Source: Hirschia sp964352025
Lineage (GTDB): Bacteria > Pseudomonadota > Alphaproteobacteria > Caulobacterales > Hyphomonadaceae
Assembly (NCBI GenBank): GCA_964352025.1
Contig: CAYGPZ010000007.1
Location: 73,696 to 137,695, forward strand
Length of the DNA: 64,000 nt
Direction of reading: 5' to 3'
Part shown: positions 26,337-34,307 of the stretch, piece by piece
Layout: every line of letters begins with the position of its first letter
Numbering within the stretch: the stretch's first letter is position 1
The notes under the pieces: model-generated
Database searches by the model: none
What the model was told of the DNA's origin: nothing
Seen by the model: only the letters and a program-made list of their open reading frames with translations
Position numbers and translations under genes: made by a program

Positions 26337-26651
26337 TTACCCCAATTTCTCTGTCAGGATAAAGAATAGTTCACTCGTCATTGCTTGAAATTCAGCGGAA
26401 ATAGCCTGCATTTTCTCTGTGGATACGTCAGCTCCAAAGCCTTCCATATCATTCACATCGATAACCTCGACATATGCATAAGGTGGCTTATCTTCTGTAC
26501 CAAGCAAAGCAATTGATTTGTAGACTTTGAAATCATCGATAGACTTGAGACCATTCACTGTAGGAATATCAGTGGACTTGGCCCAATTTTCATAGTCCTC
26601 TACGCTGACTTCGGGTTTCAAATTGAATAGTGCGACAATTTTAGTACTCAT
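26337..26651 (-). CDS. REDY-like (HapK-type) small protein
   Basis: 104 residues starting IVALFNLKPEVSVEDYENWAKSTDIPTVNGLKSIDDFKVYKSIALLG and continuing PYAYVEVIDVNDMEGFGADVSTEKMQ. The pattern fits the REDY-like/HapK family of dimeric alpha-beta barrel proteins first noted near prodigiosin genes, whose biochemical role is not well established. It is the first gene of the operon 26651 to 23961, with AAGGGG ahead of its ATG and a regulon operator 32 bases upstream. The family call is from memory of the pattern. Confidence 0.6.
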   Translation of the reverse strand: MSTKIVALFNLKPEVSVEDYENWAKSTDIPTVNGLKSIDDFKVYKSIALLGTEDKPPYAYVEVIDVNDMEGFGADVSTEKMQAISAEFQAMTSELFFILTEKLG

Positions 26652-26682
26652 TTTCTATTCCCCTTATTGTAATTATGGTTAT

Positions 26683-26698
26683 AAATGATATATCTTTT
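26683..26698. promoter_or_regulatory. Regulon operator AAATGATATATCTTTT
   Basis: A consensus site in the divergent gap between the REDY-like gene (minus) and the methyltransferase gene (plus), so it could govern both operons. Confidence 0.75.
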
Positions 26699-26780
26699 AT
26701 ACTATACCGTTCTTATACGAGTCTGCAATACGAGTTTCAAAGAAAGCTGCTTATTGCAAAAATAAAAAGGGAGACGCCGG

Positions 26781-28019
26781 ATGGCTGACAAAACCAATAA
26801 AGGCAACAATAGCCCCTCTTTCGAATATGATGGGCCACCGGACTACCGTGTTGTTGGACAGCATGACGTCTACCCGGAAACTACGCATGACGAGACTGCG
26901 CGATTTAACTTTCTAGCGCAAATGAATCGTCATCTATCGACCAAAGTCATGGGCGGAATAGCTCACGCTTTTGAAGATCGCGTCGAACCAAAATTCAAAG
27001 AAGAAAACGGCCGAGACTTCAAAGACCGCCACGAAGTTCGTAACGCTCTTAAAGAAGACCCTATGTTCCAGTGGTGGTCCGCCCTTCGTCGCGCCACAAT
27101 GGAAAACCGCCAACAGGCCGGTCGCTGGGTCACGCTTCGCCAAGCAGAATCACTCAATGAAAAAGCCCGCTTGCTCACCGAAGGCGACGACAGGCTGAAA
27201 CTTGATCCCGATTTCAAACAACCACGTTCAACTGCCGCTATCGATCATCACTGCATGCCAGGCAGCTACCACACTGAACACGTTGATGGGGACGTAACTG
27301 GACCGGCAAATTATGATTCCGGAATCTTTGCCACAACAGGCGGCATGTTAGGTCGCTTCAATGATGGCGGCGGCGTCGCCGTCGCACAGTGGGTTGCTAA
27401 AAATCTACCTGAATTCAAACCAAAACGTATCTTGGATATCGGGGCTGGCCTTGGCCACAACGTCCTACCGCTTGCCAAAGCATTTCCAGATGCTCAGGTC
27501 GTTGCTGTTGATGCAGGTGGCCCGATGCTTCGCTACGGTCTTGCACGCGCAAAATCGCTTGGCATTGAAAATGTAGAATTTATTCAAGCAGATGTAGCTG
27601 ACCTAAATCAGTTTGAAGATGAGAGTTTTGACTGGATTCAATCCACTATGTTTCTTCACGAAACAACTTACAAATCTATGCCGAAAATCTTCAAAGAAAC
27701 GCACAGACTTCTAAAGCCAGGCGGAATTGTCCTGCATGTTGAGCAACCTCAATATAGCAAAACGATGCCGCTCTATGAGCAAGCCATGCGCGACTGGGAT
27801 GCGTTCTACAATAACGAACCATTCTGGACAAAAATGCACGAAATCGATCTGGACCAGTGGATGGTCGAAGCTGGCTTTGATCGTGAAGACATAATTCACG
27901 ATGGCGTCGCCGCCGTTGTCGACGCTGATATTTTCCCCGAAGCAGCCGAAGACAACGAACAAGAAGACTATGGACGCAAAGCGGCATGGCACGTCGTTGG
28001 CGCAAGAAAGGCAGTATAA
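26781..28019 (+). CDS. Class I SAM-dependent methyltransferase with N-terminal extension
   Basis: 412 residues. The methyltransferase core begins near residue 216: RILDIGAGLGHNVLPLAKAFPDAQVVAVDAGGPML, then FIQADVADLNQFEDESFDWIQSTMFLHET and LLKPGGIVLHVEQPQYS. The first 200 or so residues are charged, without a domain I recognise (HLSTKVMGGIAHAFEDRVEPKF). The product may methylate a pathway intermediate. ATG 26781 has GGGAGACG ahead. The next gene starts inside its stop (TAATG), so the two products probably work together. Confidence 0.8.
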   Translation: MADKTNKGNNSPSFEYDGPPDYRVVGQHDVYPETTHDETARFNFLAQMNRHLSTKVMGGIAHAFEDRVEPKFKEENGRDFKDRHEVRNALKEDPMFQWWSALRRATMENRQQAGRWVTLRQAESLNEKARLLTEGDDRLKLDPDFKQPRSTAAIDHHCMPGSYHTEHVDGDVTGPANYDSGIFATTGGMLGRFNDGGGVAVAQWVAKNLPEFKPKRILDIGAGLGHNVLPLAKAFPDAQVVAVDAGGPMLRYGLARAKSLGIENVEFIQADVADLNQFEDESFDWIQSTMFLHETTYKSMPKIFKETHRLLKPGGIVLHVEQPQYSKTMPLYEQAMRDWDAFYNNEPFWTKMHEIDLDQWMVEAGFDREDIIHDGVAAVVDADIFPEAAEDNEQEDYGRKAAWHVVGARKAV

Positions 28020-28399
28020 TGAGCAACCCTAATCTAGATCCACTAAAACTAGCTGGCGCTAAATCCAAGGGTAAACGCCCATGGTTCTTCGAAAATTCGG
28101 ATACCGAACGCGTGCTGAATATCACCTTAGCTTTGGTTCAAGAAGTCGCGGTTGTTCGGGAACGGATGGACACGATAGAGCGCCTTCTTGAACGTGATGG
28201 CAAAGTCACCAAAGAATCCATCGAGGCCTATAAACCGGCCCGCTTTGAAGCTGATGAGCGCGGCATGTTAATGCAAGAATATATATCGCGCGTTTTCCGC
28301 ATTCTGCAGCAAGACGTCGAAGCAGCTGAATTAGGGGATGAAGCATCAAGTGAAGAAGTCGCCGAAGAATTTGCTACGACTGACGAAAAGTCATGCTAG
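28019..28399 (+). CDS. Hypothetical protein, partner of the methyltransferase
   Basis: 126 residues, acidic at the C-terminus (AAELGDEASSEEVAEEFATTDE). A helical middle part, ERVLNITLALVQEVAVVRERMDTIERLLERDGKVTKESIEAYKP, may be a coiled coil. No signal peptide or membrane span is seen. The ATG overlaps the methyltransferase stop by one base. I do not recognise a family; a subunit or stabiliser of that enzyme is inference from coupling. Confidence 0.6.
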   Translation: MSNPNLDPLKLAGAKSKGKRPWFFENSDTERVLNITLALVQEVAVVRERMDTIERLLERDGKVTKESIEAYKPARFEADERGMLMQEYISRVFRILQQDVEAAELGDEASSEEVAEEFATTDEKSC

Positions 28400-28427
28400 G
28401 CTAGATCGGCGTCAAACCGAGTTCATT

Positions 28428-28464
28428 CAGGCCCAATTGCTGCCTTGGCGGCGCATTGGGCCTG
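28428..28464. repeat. Inverted repeat, possible weak terminator
   Basis: CAGGCCCAAT/ATTGGGCCTG, a 10-base perfect stem after the small hypothetical gene. There is no U-run, so termination is uncertain. The rest of the gap 28400-28623 holds only the operator below. Confidence 0.4.
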
Positions 28465-28582
28465 GCAGTGCCCATTGAATTAAGCTGATATTCATACGCA
28501 CTGCGAGCTCCACCACTCAGATATTAAACAACAAAATCAACATCATCTAAATCCACAAAACAAGGCTATTGCCTTTCACAAC

Positions 28583-28598
28583 AAAAGATATATCATTT
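28583..28598. promoter_or_regulatory. Regulon operator AAAAGATATATCATTT
   Basis: A consensus site 26 bases upstream of the ATG of the membrane protein gene at 28624, the same arrangement as before its paralogue at 3531. Confidence 0.75.
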
Positions 28599-28623
28599 AA
28601 AAAAATGTACAACGGAGGGCTCC

Positions 28624-29316
28624 ATGGGAGAGTTTTTAGCGACGAATGAATTACACATTCTCAGATGGCTGCACATTGTCGCCATGGTATACTGGCTTGG
28701 TGGTGAATGGGGTGTTTTCCAAACATCCTACAAGGTTATAAATCGTAAGCTTTCCCTTGAGGAGCGCGGACGACACATGGATTCGGCCTACCGTATCGAC
28801 ATCATGGCCCGTACAGGGATTATCTCCTTACTGCCTCTTGGTCTGCACATGGGTTACATCTGGGGCGTTCAGCCACTCGGTGGCGGATGGCTAGTTGCAA
28901 TGTGGCTGGCTTGGGTTGCATGGATGGCCGTGACTTGGGGTGCATTTGCAAACCGCAAAAACGAGCTCGGAAACAAACTTGCCTTTATCGAAGACTGGAC
29001 ACGCTATCCGCTTATCCCACTTCTGATAATTACAGGACTGACTTCACTCGCAGGTCACGGACCTTTCTTGGCTGAAGAAGGCCAGAAATGGTTCGCGGCG
29101 AAGATCCTGACTTACGGTTTAGCCTTAGTTATCGGAATGGTGCTTCGCATAATCATGCACGAATGGCGCAGAATATTCCCAATTCTAGCACAAGGCCCGA
29201 ACGAAGAGTTAGAAGCCAAACTTGATAAATCTATCCAGCTAGGTCGTAACCTCGCCTATTGTTACTGGGTACTTATCCTATCAACTGCTTTCTTTGGTGC
29301 TGTAAAACCATTCTAA
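28624..29316 (+). CDS. Integral membrane protein, paralogue of 3531-4193
   Basis: 230 residues with about five or six hydrophobic spans. Shared marks with 3531-4193 are LRWLHIVAMVYWLGGEWGVFQTSYKV, MARTGIISLLPLGLHMG and a late AAKILTYGLALVIGMVLRIIM. The buried His and WLGG recall CopD/DUF2269-like proteins; haem binding is possible but unproven. The gene is monocistronic, with GGAGGG 5 bases before ATG and a strong terminator after it. Both copies are under the same operator type, so the function probably belongs to the pathway. Confidence 0.6.
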   Translation: MGEFLATNELHILRWLHIVAMVYWLGGEWGVFQTSYKVINRKLSLEERGRHMDSAYRIDIMARTGIISLLPLGLHMGYIWGVQPLGGGWLVAMWLAWVAWMAVTWGAFANRKNELGNKLAFIEDWTRYPLIPLLIITGLTSLAGHGPFLAEEGQKWFAAKILTYGLALVIGMVLRIIMHEWRRIFPILAQGPNEELEAKLDKSIQLGRNLAYCYWVLILSTAFFGAVKPF

Positions 29317-29363
29317 GCAACACGAATTGGAATACTCCCAATATAGTATTCCGCAACTCGAGA

Positions 29364-29398
29364 GGTCAGTTCCAACCCGGGAACTGGCCTTTTTTTTG
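29364..29398 (+). terminator. Rho-independent terminator
   Basis: Stem GGTCAGTTCC/GGAACTGGCC (one G-T pair) followed by a run of T. It ends transcription of the membrane protein gene. Confidence 0.85.
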
Positions 29399-29431
29399 GT
29401 AATGCTCTCCAGCCCCCCTATCATTCCGATT

Positions 29432-29520
29432 TTCCTGCGTAGGCAGGAATCCAGTCAAAGAATAAAGCCGCGCATAGCGCGACATGCTTAATTCGCTGGT
29501 TCCCAGATCAAGTCTGGGAA
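29432..29520. repeat. Dispersed-type hairpin repeats
   Basis: Three small inverted repeats in a non-coding stretch: TTCCTGC/GCAGGAA (29432-29449), CGCGC/GCGCG (29469-29481) and TTCCCAGA/TCTGGGAA (29500-29520). The wording (CTGCGTAGGCAGGAATCCAG, TCCCAGATCAAGTCTGGGAA) is that of intergenic hairpins found many times in alphaproteobacterial genomes. Copy number in this genome cannot be judged from one window. Confidence 0.6.
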
Positions 29521-29616
29521 TACGCAGGTGGCTGGAATTCGCCAAAAACGGACATTTGACTATTTAAGTCATTGTCGATTAATTAGATCCAATTATCGGG
29601 TTTCATGGGGGATGAA

Positions 29617-31176
29617 ATGAAGAAAATTTTCATACCATTATTATCAAATATAATACTACTTTCTTCATGTGCTGACACTTCAAGCAACATCCCACGTCAA
29701 ACTGATATAATTGAACAGTCAGAGCAAATAAACGAAGGGGTTTCAAGAAATCAAAAATCTCTGTTTACAGCTTCCAAATCCAACGAATTATTAGAATATC
29801 AGGAAAAGTATCCTCGATACAAAGCTTATGCTTTCGCTGAAGCTTTTGTTGATATCGCTTATCTTTCGTTACGCGAAAAGCAAGACTTAGATTTTTCAAA
29901 AAGCTTAGTTCATTTAGCAATTGCTGAAATAGAAGCACTTCCTAACCGATATTCAGATAAAGAAGTACTGGAGTATCTATATAAAATAGAACGATTGTTT
30001 TCTGAGGTTAAAATAAAAACCAATAAAGTCAGAGTACCCAAAAAGTATAACTATCTGCTAGAAGTTGCTGTAAGCAGGCAATTTGGTCCATCTCAATTGC
30101 CTAAGGTCGTCGATAATTCTGAATGTATAACGGCAATCGCTTCTGCTTTTGAATTTGCATTTCGAAACGCCGAAGATTGGTTGAAATTGGGAAATTTCCA
30201 TAACAAATATTATGCAATGGTAGGTCAAAATGCGCTTGTACCTTTTAGTCTTAAATGTGACTTACCTAATTTCAAAGCTCATAACGCCCCGAATTGGAAC
30301 CCATATTCAGACTTTGCATTAAGGGCGGTAGGAAAACACCCATTTCAGCAAACAGAAAATTTTGAAATATTACAGAGCTTAAGAGCTAAACATTTACAAA
30401 ATTCGTTAGAATATTTAGATACTGTTCCCCCCACTTCAAGAATAAGAGTTATAAATCTAGGTGGGTTTAGAATTTCCCCAGCAATTACTTTAGAGTTAGC
30501 AAATAAAGTAGCGGGGCGCTTAAGCAATCCATCAAATCTGGATGTAAATCTAGATCAGATACAAGAACTAAATTTGCTTTTTAAAGAATTGTCTGCGCTA
30601 GATAAAGTTACGATCGAGTACTCTATTTCTAATGTATCTAGAGGCCTATCAGTTCACCCCGTTCTGACCAAACCGAATAGTTTCATTGGCCAAGTTTGGA
30701 AGCTGTTTGAGGATATTGGTTGGGCTACTCCCGTTAAAGTATCAAATTATTCGCAAACGACTCTTCCCTATGTTGAAAAGTGGATTTTCGTTGAGGAAAA
30801 AATGCCTAAAGTAGCTCAATGGTATGTAAATGCGAGAACAGAAAACACTCGATTAGATGCCCAAGCAGGAAAGATATTTAGAATGTCATTTGACCAAAAC
30901 GAAACATTGAAATCAGCTTATACTAAAATGTCAGATAGCGATAAATCAGTGTTATTGGAGAGTTTAAAAAATCCGAGCACAAAAGCAATGACGACAAGTG
31001 ATAGTCCTCATGGACAATTTTGGTCTATGTTAGAAGACCTTGGATGGGCAACAGAATATAAGGCAGACAAAGAAGCTCTAGAGATTGTGCCAAATTTGAA
31101 AGTTTGGAGTTTAAACTCTAAGGACGTAAGTAAAGTCGCTTCATGGTTAGACAACTATTACAATTCGATAGAGTAA
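29617..31176 (+). CDS. Putative lipoprotein of unknown function with duplicated module
   Basis: 519 residues, in strikingly AT-rich DNA compared with its neighbours. MKKIFIPLLSNIILLSSC is a lipoprotein signal (Cys18). The C-terminal half holds two related modules about 108 residues apart: GQVWKLFEDIGWATPVKV at residue 358 with KMPKVAQWY after it, and GQFWSMLEDLGWATEYKA at 466 with DVSKVASWL after it. ATG 29617 is preferred over 29605 because GGGGGA precedes it. No regulon operator is present. I do not recognise a family; composition and flanking repeats suggest acquisition by transfer. Confidence 0.6.
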   Translation: MKKIFIPLLSNIILLSSCADTSSNIPRQTDIIEQSEQINEGVSRNQKSLFTASKSNELLEYQEKYPRYKAYAFAEAFVDIAYLSLREKQDLDFSKSLVHLAIAEIEALPNRYSDKEVLEYLYKIERLFSEVKIKTNKVRVPKKYNYLLEVAVSRQFGPSQLPKVVDNSECITAIASAFEFAFRNAEDWLKLGNFHNKYYAMVGQNALVPFSLKCDLPNFKAHNAPNWNPYSDFALRAVGKHPFQQTENFEILQSLRAKHLQNSLEYLDTVPPTSRIRVINLGGFRISPAITLELANKVAGRLSNPSNLDVNLDQIQELNLLFKELSALDKVTIEYSISNVSRGLSVHPVLTKPNSFIGQVWKLFEDIGWATPVKVSNYSQTTLPYVEKWIFVEEKMPKVAQWYVNARTENTRLDAQAGKIFRMSFDQNETLKSAYTKMSDSDKSVLLESLKNPSTKAMTTSDSPHGQFWSMLEDLGWATEYKADKEALEIVPNLKVWSLNSKDVSKVASWLDNYYNSIE

Positions 31177-31206
31177 CAGTGACCACTTAGGGCCAACTAC
31201 TGCCCC

Positions 31207-31998
31207 TTAATCCTCTACCGTAAAAATCTCTTCCGCAAATTTTGTATTGACCTCAAAGTCGGTCCAAATGGCTTCATTTGCTTTTTCGCCATTGTAAAAC
31301 AGTCTTACCCTTCCCGCCTGTCGCCAGTTTATATCTGGCTTTTCAAAGAAGTGAGAATACCGCCTCTCATGCCAACCTCGCGGTGTTTGGAACCCGACAT
31401 ACACAATCGCATAATCATCTTGGCGAATACCAAATAAGGTTTGTTTTCCCGATGGGTCCGCTAGTTCAATCATAAATGTTGGCGCACCATCAATCAGACG
31501 ATCAACCTTGCGGTCTTGCACCCAACCATCATCTAGCGCGTGACGAATAGCGCCGAAACCAAAATTATTGGACCACATGGCATTTGCACTCTGGTCTTCC
31601 ATTTTACCATTTTGATTATAGGTGTGTTCGCCATCAAAAGACAAAAGTAGCTGTATCTTGTTCTCGCTCCGACCTTCGATACGTACTTTACCGTTAGCTT
31701 GATGAGCGTCTGTTTTTTCATTATCGAATTCACGCCAAATGGAATAATCATCCCATATGACTTCACCGCCATCCTTGCGGATAATGTTGTATCCGGTGAG
31801 CAATAGAGTTTTTGGACGAACAAAATTGTCTCCTCCGGCATTCTCATATGCTCTTTGAAGAATAGTCTTCGCATCCAAATCAGCTTGAAACTGGACTGCT
31901 GCTGGCATTGAATTGCGCATATCAATAGATGGAGGCGTTTGAGCACACCCCATATTGACCGAGCACATAAACAGTAAGCAGCCCAGAAACATTTTCAT
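31207..31998 (-). CDS. Exported protein of unknown function
   Basis: 263 residues with a signal peptide (MKMFLGCLLFMCSVNMGCAQ; either Sec or a weak lipobox at NMGC). The mature part, ILQRAYENAGGDNFVRPKTLLLTGYNIIR and WREFDN to FGIRQDDYAIVYVGFQTPRGWHERRYSHF, has the alternating-strand look of LolA/LolB-like periplasmic proteins, but I cannot assign a family. The gene follows a DUF1330 gene by two bases, sharing its operator. Confidence 0.6.
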   Translation of the reverse strand: MKMFLGCLLFMCSVNMGCAQTPPSIDMRNSMPAAVQFQADLDAKTILQRAYENAGGDNFVRPKTLLLTGYNIIRKDGGEVIWDDYSIWREFDNEKTDAHQANGKVRIEGRSENKIQLLLSFDGEHTYNQNGKMEDQSANAMWSNNFGFGAIRHALDDGWVQDRKVDRLIDGAPTFMIELADPSGKQTLFGIRQDDYAIVYVGFQTPRGWHERRYSHFFEKPDINWRQAGRVRLFYNGEKANEAIWTDFEVNTKFAEEIFTVED

Positions 31999-32000
31999 AT

Positions 32001-32297
32001 TTATGCAGGCTCCTCAACAACCATGACGTGCGCTTCACAATATGGTTGACGGGCGAGAATTAAAGCCTGATATTCTTCACTGTCCCAGAAATCATTTATC
32101 GCTTTTTTATTCGGCCATTTAGAAATCACGACGCTTTCTCCATCGAATTTTCCACCTTCTTTTGACTCAACACCCGGTGCGCGCAGGACATATTCGCCGC
32201 CATAATTAGGAATTAATTTAGCTGTTGGAACAGCATATTTCTCAATAAAGTTCTTTCGATCCAATACCTTAGCGAACACGATCATATAAGCAGACAT
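32001..32297 (-). CDS. DUF1330 family protein
   Basis: 98 residues: SAYMIVFAKVLDRKNFIEKYAVPTAKLIPNYGGEYVLRAPG and ESVVISKWPNKKAINDFWDSEEYQALILAR, the normal pattern of DUF1330, a dimeric ferredoxin-like fold of unknown activity. ATG 32297 is chosen because AAGGAAAA precedes it; the longer frame to 32330 has no ribosome site. It is the first gene of a two-gene minus-strand operon at a divergent operator. Confidence 0.8.
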   Translation of the reverse strand: MSAYMIVFAKVLDRKNFIEKYAVPTAKLIPNYGGEYVLRAPGVESKEGGKFDGESVVISKWPNKKAINDFWDSEEYQALILARQPYCEAHVMVVEEPA

Positions 32298-32333
32298 AAA
32301 TATTTTCCTTTTAGCACTGGTACCAACCACATT

Positions 32334-32349
32334 AAATGGTATATCTTTT
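32334..32349. promoter_or_regulatory. Regulon operator AAATGGTATATCTTTT
   Basis: A site in the divergent gap between the DUF1330 gene (minus) and a VOC gene (plus), 37 bases from one start and 46 from the other. Confidence 0.7.
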
Positions 32350-32394
32350 AGTAGAAAACCCTATTTCGCATGATTTGAAAAGGACCAGATCGCA

Positions 32395-33276
32395 ATGAAA
32401 TTGCTACGCGCCGCCACTTTGACTGTTGCAGACATCAAACGCTCGACTTCACTATATGCCGAGTATTTCGACTACTCAATCATTGAGGAAGGCGTTGTAG
32501 ATGCTGACCTTGCTGAGAGCTGGAATGCACCCAAAACTGCTGGGCAACCTTACGCAATCATGGAACCAAGTTCTGGTGCAGAAATATACATCCGTTTTAT
32601 CGAACAGCCAAAAGTAGATAGCTTTAAAGCGCTGCGTACATACGGTTGGAACGCGATCGAAATTTGTGTCACAGATGTATTGGCAGCAAATGAGCGTATG
32701 TTGAACAGCCCATTTGAAATCATCGGACCACCACGCGAAATCGATGGACTTCCAGCTATTTACCCGATGCAGGTAAGAGGACCAGACGAAGAGATCGTAT
32801 ACCTCACGCAAATCCGCTCTGACCTGCCTGCGTTCGATCTTCCGCGCGCCTCAACACTCATAGATAAACTCTTCATTCTAGTTCTAGGATGTAGCAGCAT
32901 GGATGAAGGCAATGAATGGCTTGCTAAACATGCTGGTGTGGAAATGGGCCGTGACATGGAAATCGTCTACACAATGCTTGCTGGCGCTTACGGTACAGAC
33001 ATGGACGAACTTCACCGCATATCGACAATGATTCATGGGCGTGATGTATTCCTTGAAGTAGATCAATATCCTGATGCAGCGACGTCTCGCGAGAATCACG
33101 ATGGAATGTTGCCTCCGGGTATCGCAATTGGTTCAATGTGGCATCCTGATTTTGATTCGTTACCAGGCCCATGGATTAAAGAGCCAGTTGTTCGTGACGG
33201 TCCTGTCTATAAAGGCAAGCGCGCGGGTACAATGATTGGTCCTGACGGAACGCTTGTAGAAATGATTGAAGGCTAA
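32395..33276 (+). CDS. VOC family protein (cytoplasmic)
   Basis: 293 residues, two VOC-like halves: MKLLRAATLTVADIKRSTSLYAEYFDYSIIEEG at the start and a second beginning near DKLFILVLGCSSMDEGNEWLAKHAGV. Unlike the other VOC proteins here it has no signal peptide. It is followed five bases later by a reductase gene and then an alpha/beta hydrolase gene, forming a three-gene operon ended by a hairpin at 35095. The reaction is unknown. Confidence 0.75.
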   Translation: MKLLRAATLTVADIKRSTSLYAEYFDYSIIEEGVVDADLAESWNAPKTAGQPYAIMEPSSGAEIYIRFIEQPKVDSFKALRTYGWNAIEICVTDVLAANERMLNSPFEIIGPPREIDGLPAIYPMQVRGPDEEIVYLTQIRSDLPAFDLPRASTLIDKLFILVLGCSSMDEGNEWLAKHAGVEMGRDMEIVYTMLAGAYGTDMDELHRISTMIHGRDVFLEVDQYPDAATSRENHDGMLPPGIAIGSMWHPDFDSLPGPWIKEPVVRDGPVYKGKRAGTMIGPDGTLVEMIEG

Positions 33277-33280
33277 GCCC

Positions 33281-34294
33281 ATGAAACTCGCTACGCTTAA
33301 GCATAAGGTAGATCACAAACCGACAGCGGATGATTTTGCGTTTATAGATGCTCCAATTCCAAAATGTCCGGAAAATGGTGCATTGGTCCGCGTTGTTCAT
33401 TTGTCTCTAGATCCGTATGTCGGATCAATCATTCGTGATAGACACATTGGACACTCAGCACCTGCACCCATGAAAGAAGTCATTTCAGGTGCCATCGTCG
33501 GTCAAGTTCTGGAAAGCACGGTAGATGGCATTTCAGAAGGTGATTGGGTTCATTCAATGGAAGGTGGCTGGCAAGAAATTGCTGCTATAGACGCACAACA
33601 CCTTCGTAAAATTGATCCAACACTTGCCCCGCTATCGGCTCATGCTGGTGTGCTTGGCATGCCGGGTCTAACCGGATGGGCAGGTATTACCCAACTCGCA
33701 AAAGTCCGCGAAGGTGACACAGTGCTCGTTGATGCAGCAGCCGGACCGGTCGGTGGAACCGTTGGTCAGATTGCGCGCATCAAAGGTGCTAAACGTGTCG
33801 TTGGTATTGCTGGCGGAGCAGAAAAGTGTGCCCTCGTAAAGAATGAGTACGGCTTTGATGCATGCGTTGACTACAAAGCTGACGGATGGCGTGACGCATT
33901 GGGTGAAGCCCTGCCAGATGGTTTGTCGGTATTCTTTGAAAACGTATCTGCAGATATGGCGATGATCGCTTTAGGCCATGCTAATCTATATGCGCGCGGC
34001 GTTTTGTGTGGGCTAGTGGATGCTTATCACACACAAACTCAGAGCCAACACGCAATGAATATTGGTTTTGTAATCGGTAAACGCGCCCAACTTAGCGGTC
34101 TTGTTGTTTATGACTATTACGACCGTTGGAATGAGTATGTTGCCGAAGCCGCCCCTTGGATTGCTGAAGGCAAACTGAAATTTGTTGAAGATAGAGTCGT
34201 CGGATTGGAAAATGCGCCAGCTCTATTTGAACGCCTTATGAACGGTAAAAACAAAGGTAAAGCTGTCGTCACAGTATCTGACGAAAACCTATAG
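33281..34294 (+). CDS. Medium-chain NAD(P)-dependent reductase (curcumin/LTB4 reductase type)
   Basis: 338 residues of the zinc-free MDR group: LSLDPYVGSIIRDR, GVLGMPGLTGWAGITQLAKVREGDTVLVDAAAGPVGGTVGQIARIKGAKRVVGIAGGAEKC and VFFENVSADMAMIALGHANLYARGVLCGLV. Relatives reduce alkenal/enone double bonds with NADPH. ATG 33281 is preferred over 33266 because the latter lies inside the upstream gene, and AAGG at about 33269 suits 33281. It sits in an operon with VOC and alpha/beta hydrolase genes. Confidence 0.87.
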   Translation: MKLATLKHKVDHKPTADDFAFIDAPIPKCPENGALVRVVHLSLDPYVGSIIRDRHIGHSAPAPMKEVISGAIVGQVLESTVDGISEGDWVHSMEGGWQEIAAIDAQHLRKIDPTLAPLSAHAGVLGMPGLTGWAGITQLAKVREGDTVLVDAAAGPVGGTVGQIARIKGAKRVVGIAGGAEKCALVKNEYGFDACVDYKADGWRDALGEALPDGLSVFFENVSADMAMIALGHANLYARGVLCGLVDAYHTQTQSQHAMNIGFVIGKRAQLSGLVVYDYYDRWNEYVAEAAPWIAEGKLKFVEDRVVGLENAPALFERLMNGKNKGKAVVTVSDENL

Positions 34295-34307
34295 AAAGTA
34301 ATAGAAA

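Noticed and set aside
28428..28464. Strong terminator after the methyltransferase operon
   Set aside because: The stem is perfect but no U-run follows; recorded only as an inverted repeat.
29400..29604. Small gene between the membrane protein and the AT-rich lipoprotein
   Set aside because: The stretch is made of hairpin repeats and has no frame with a plausible start and ribosome site.
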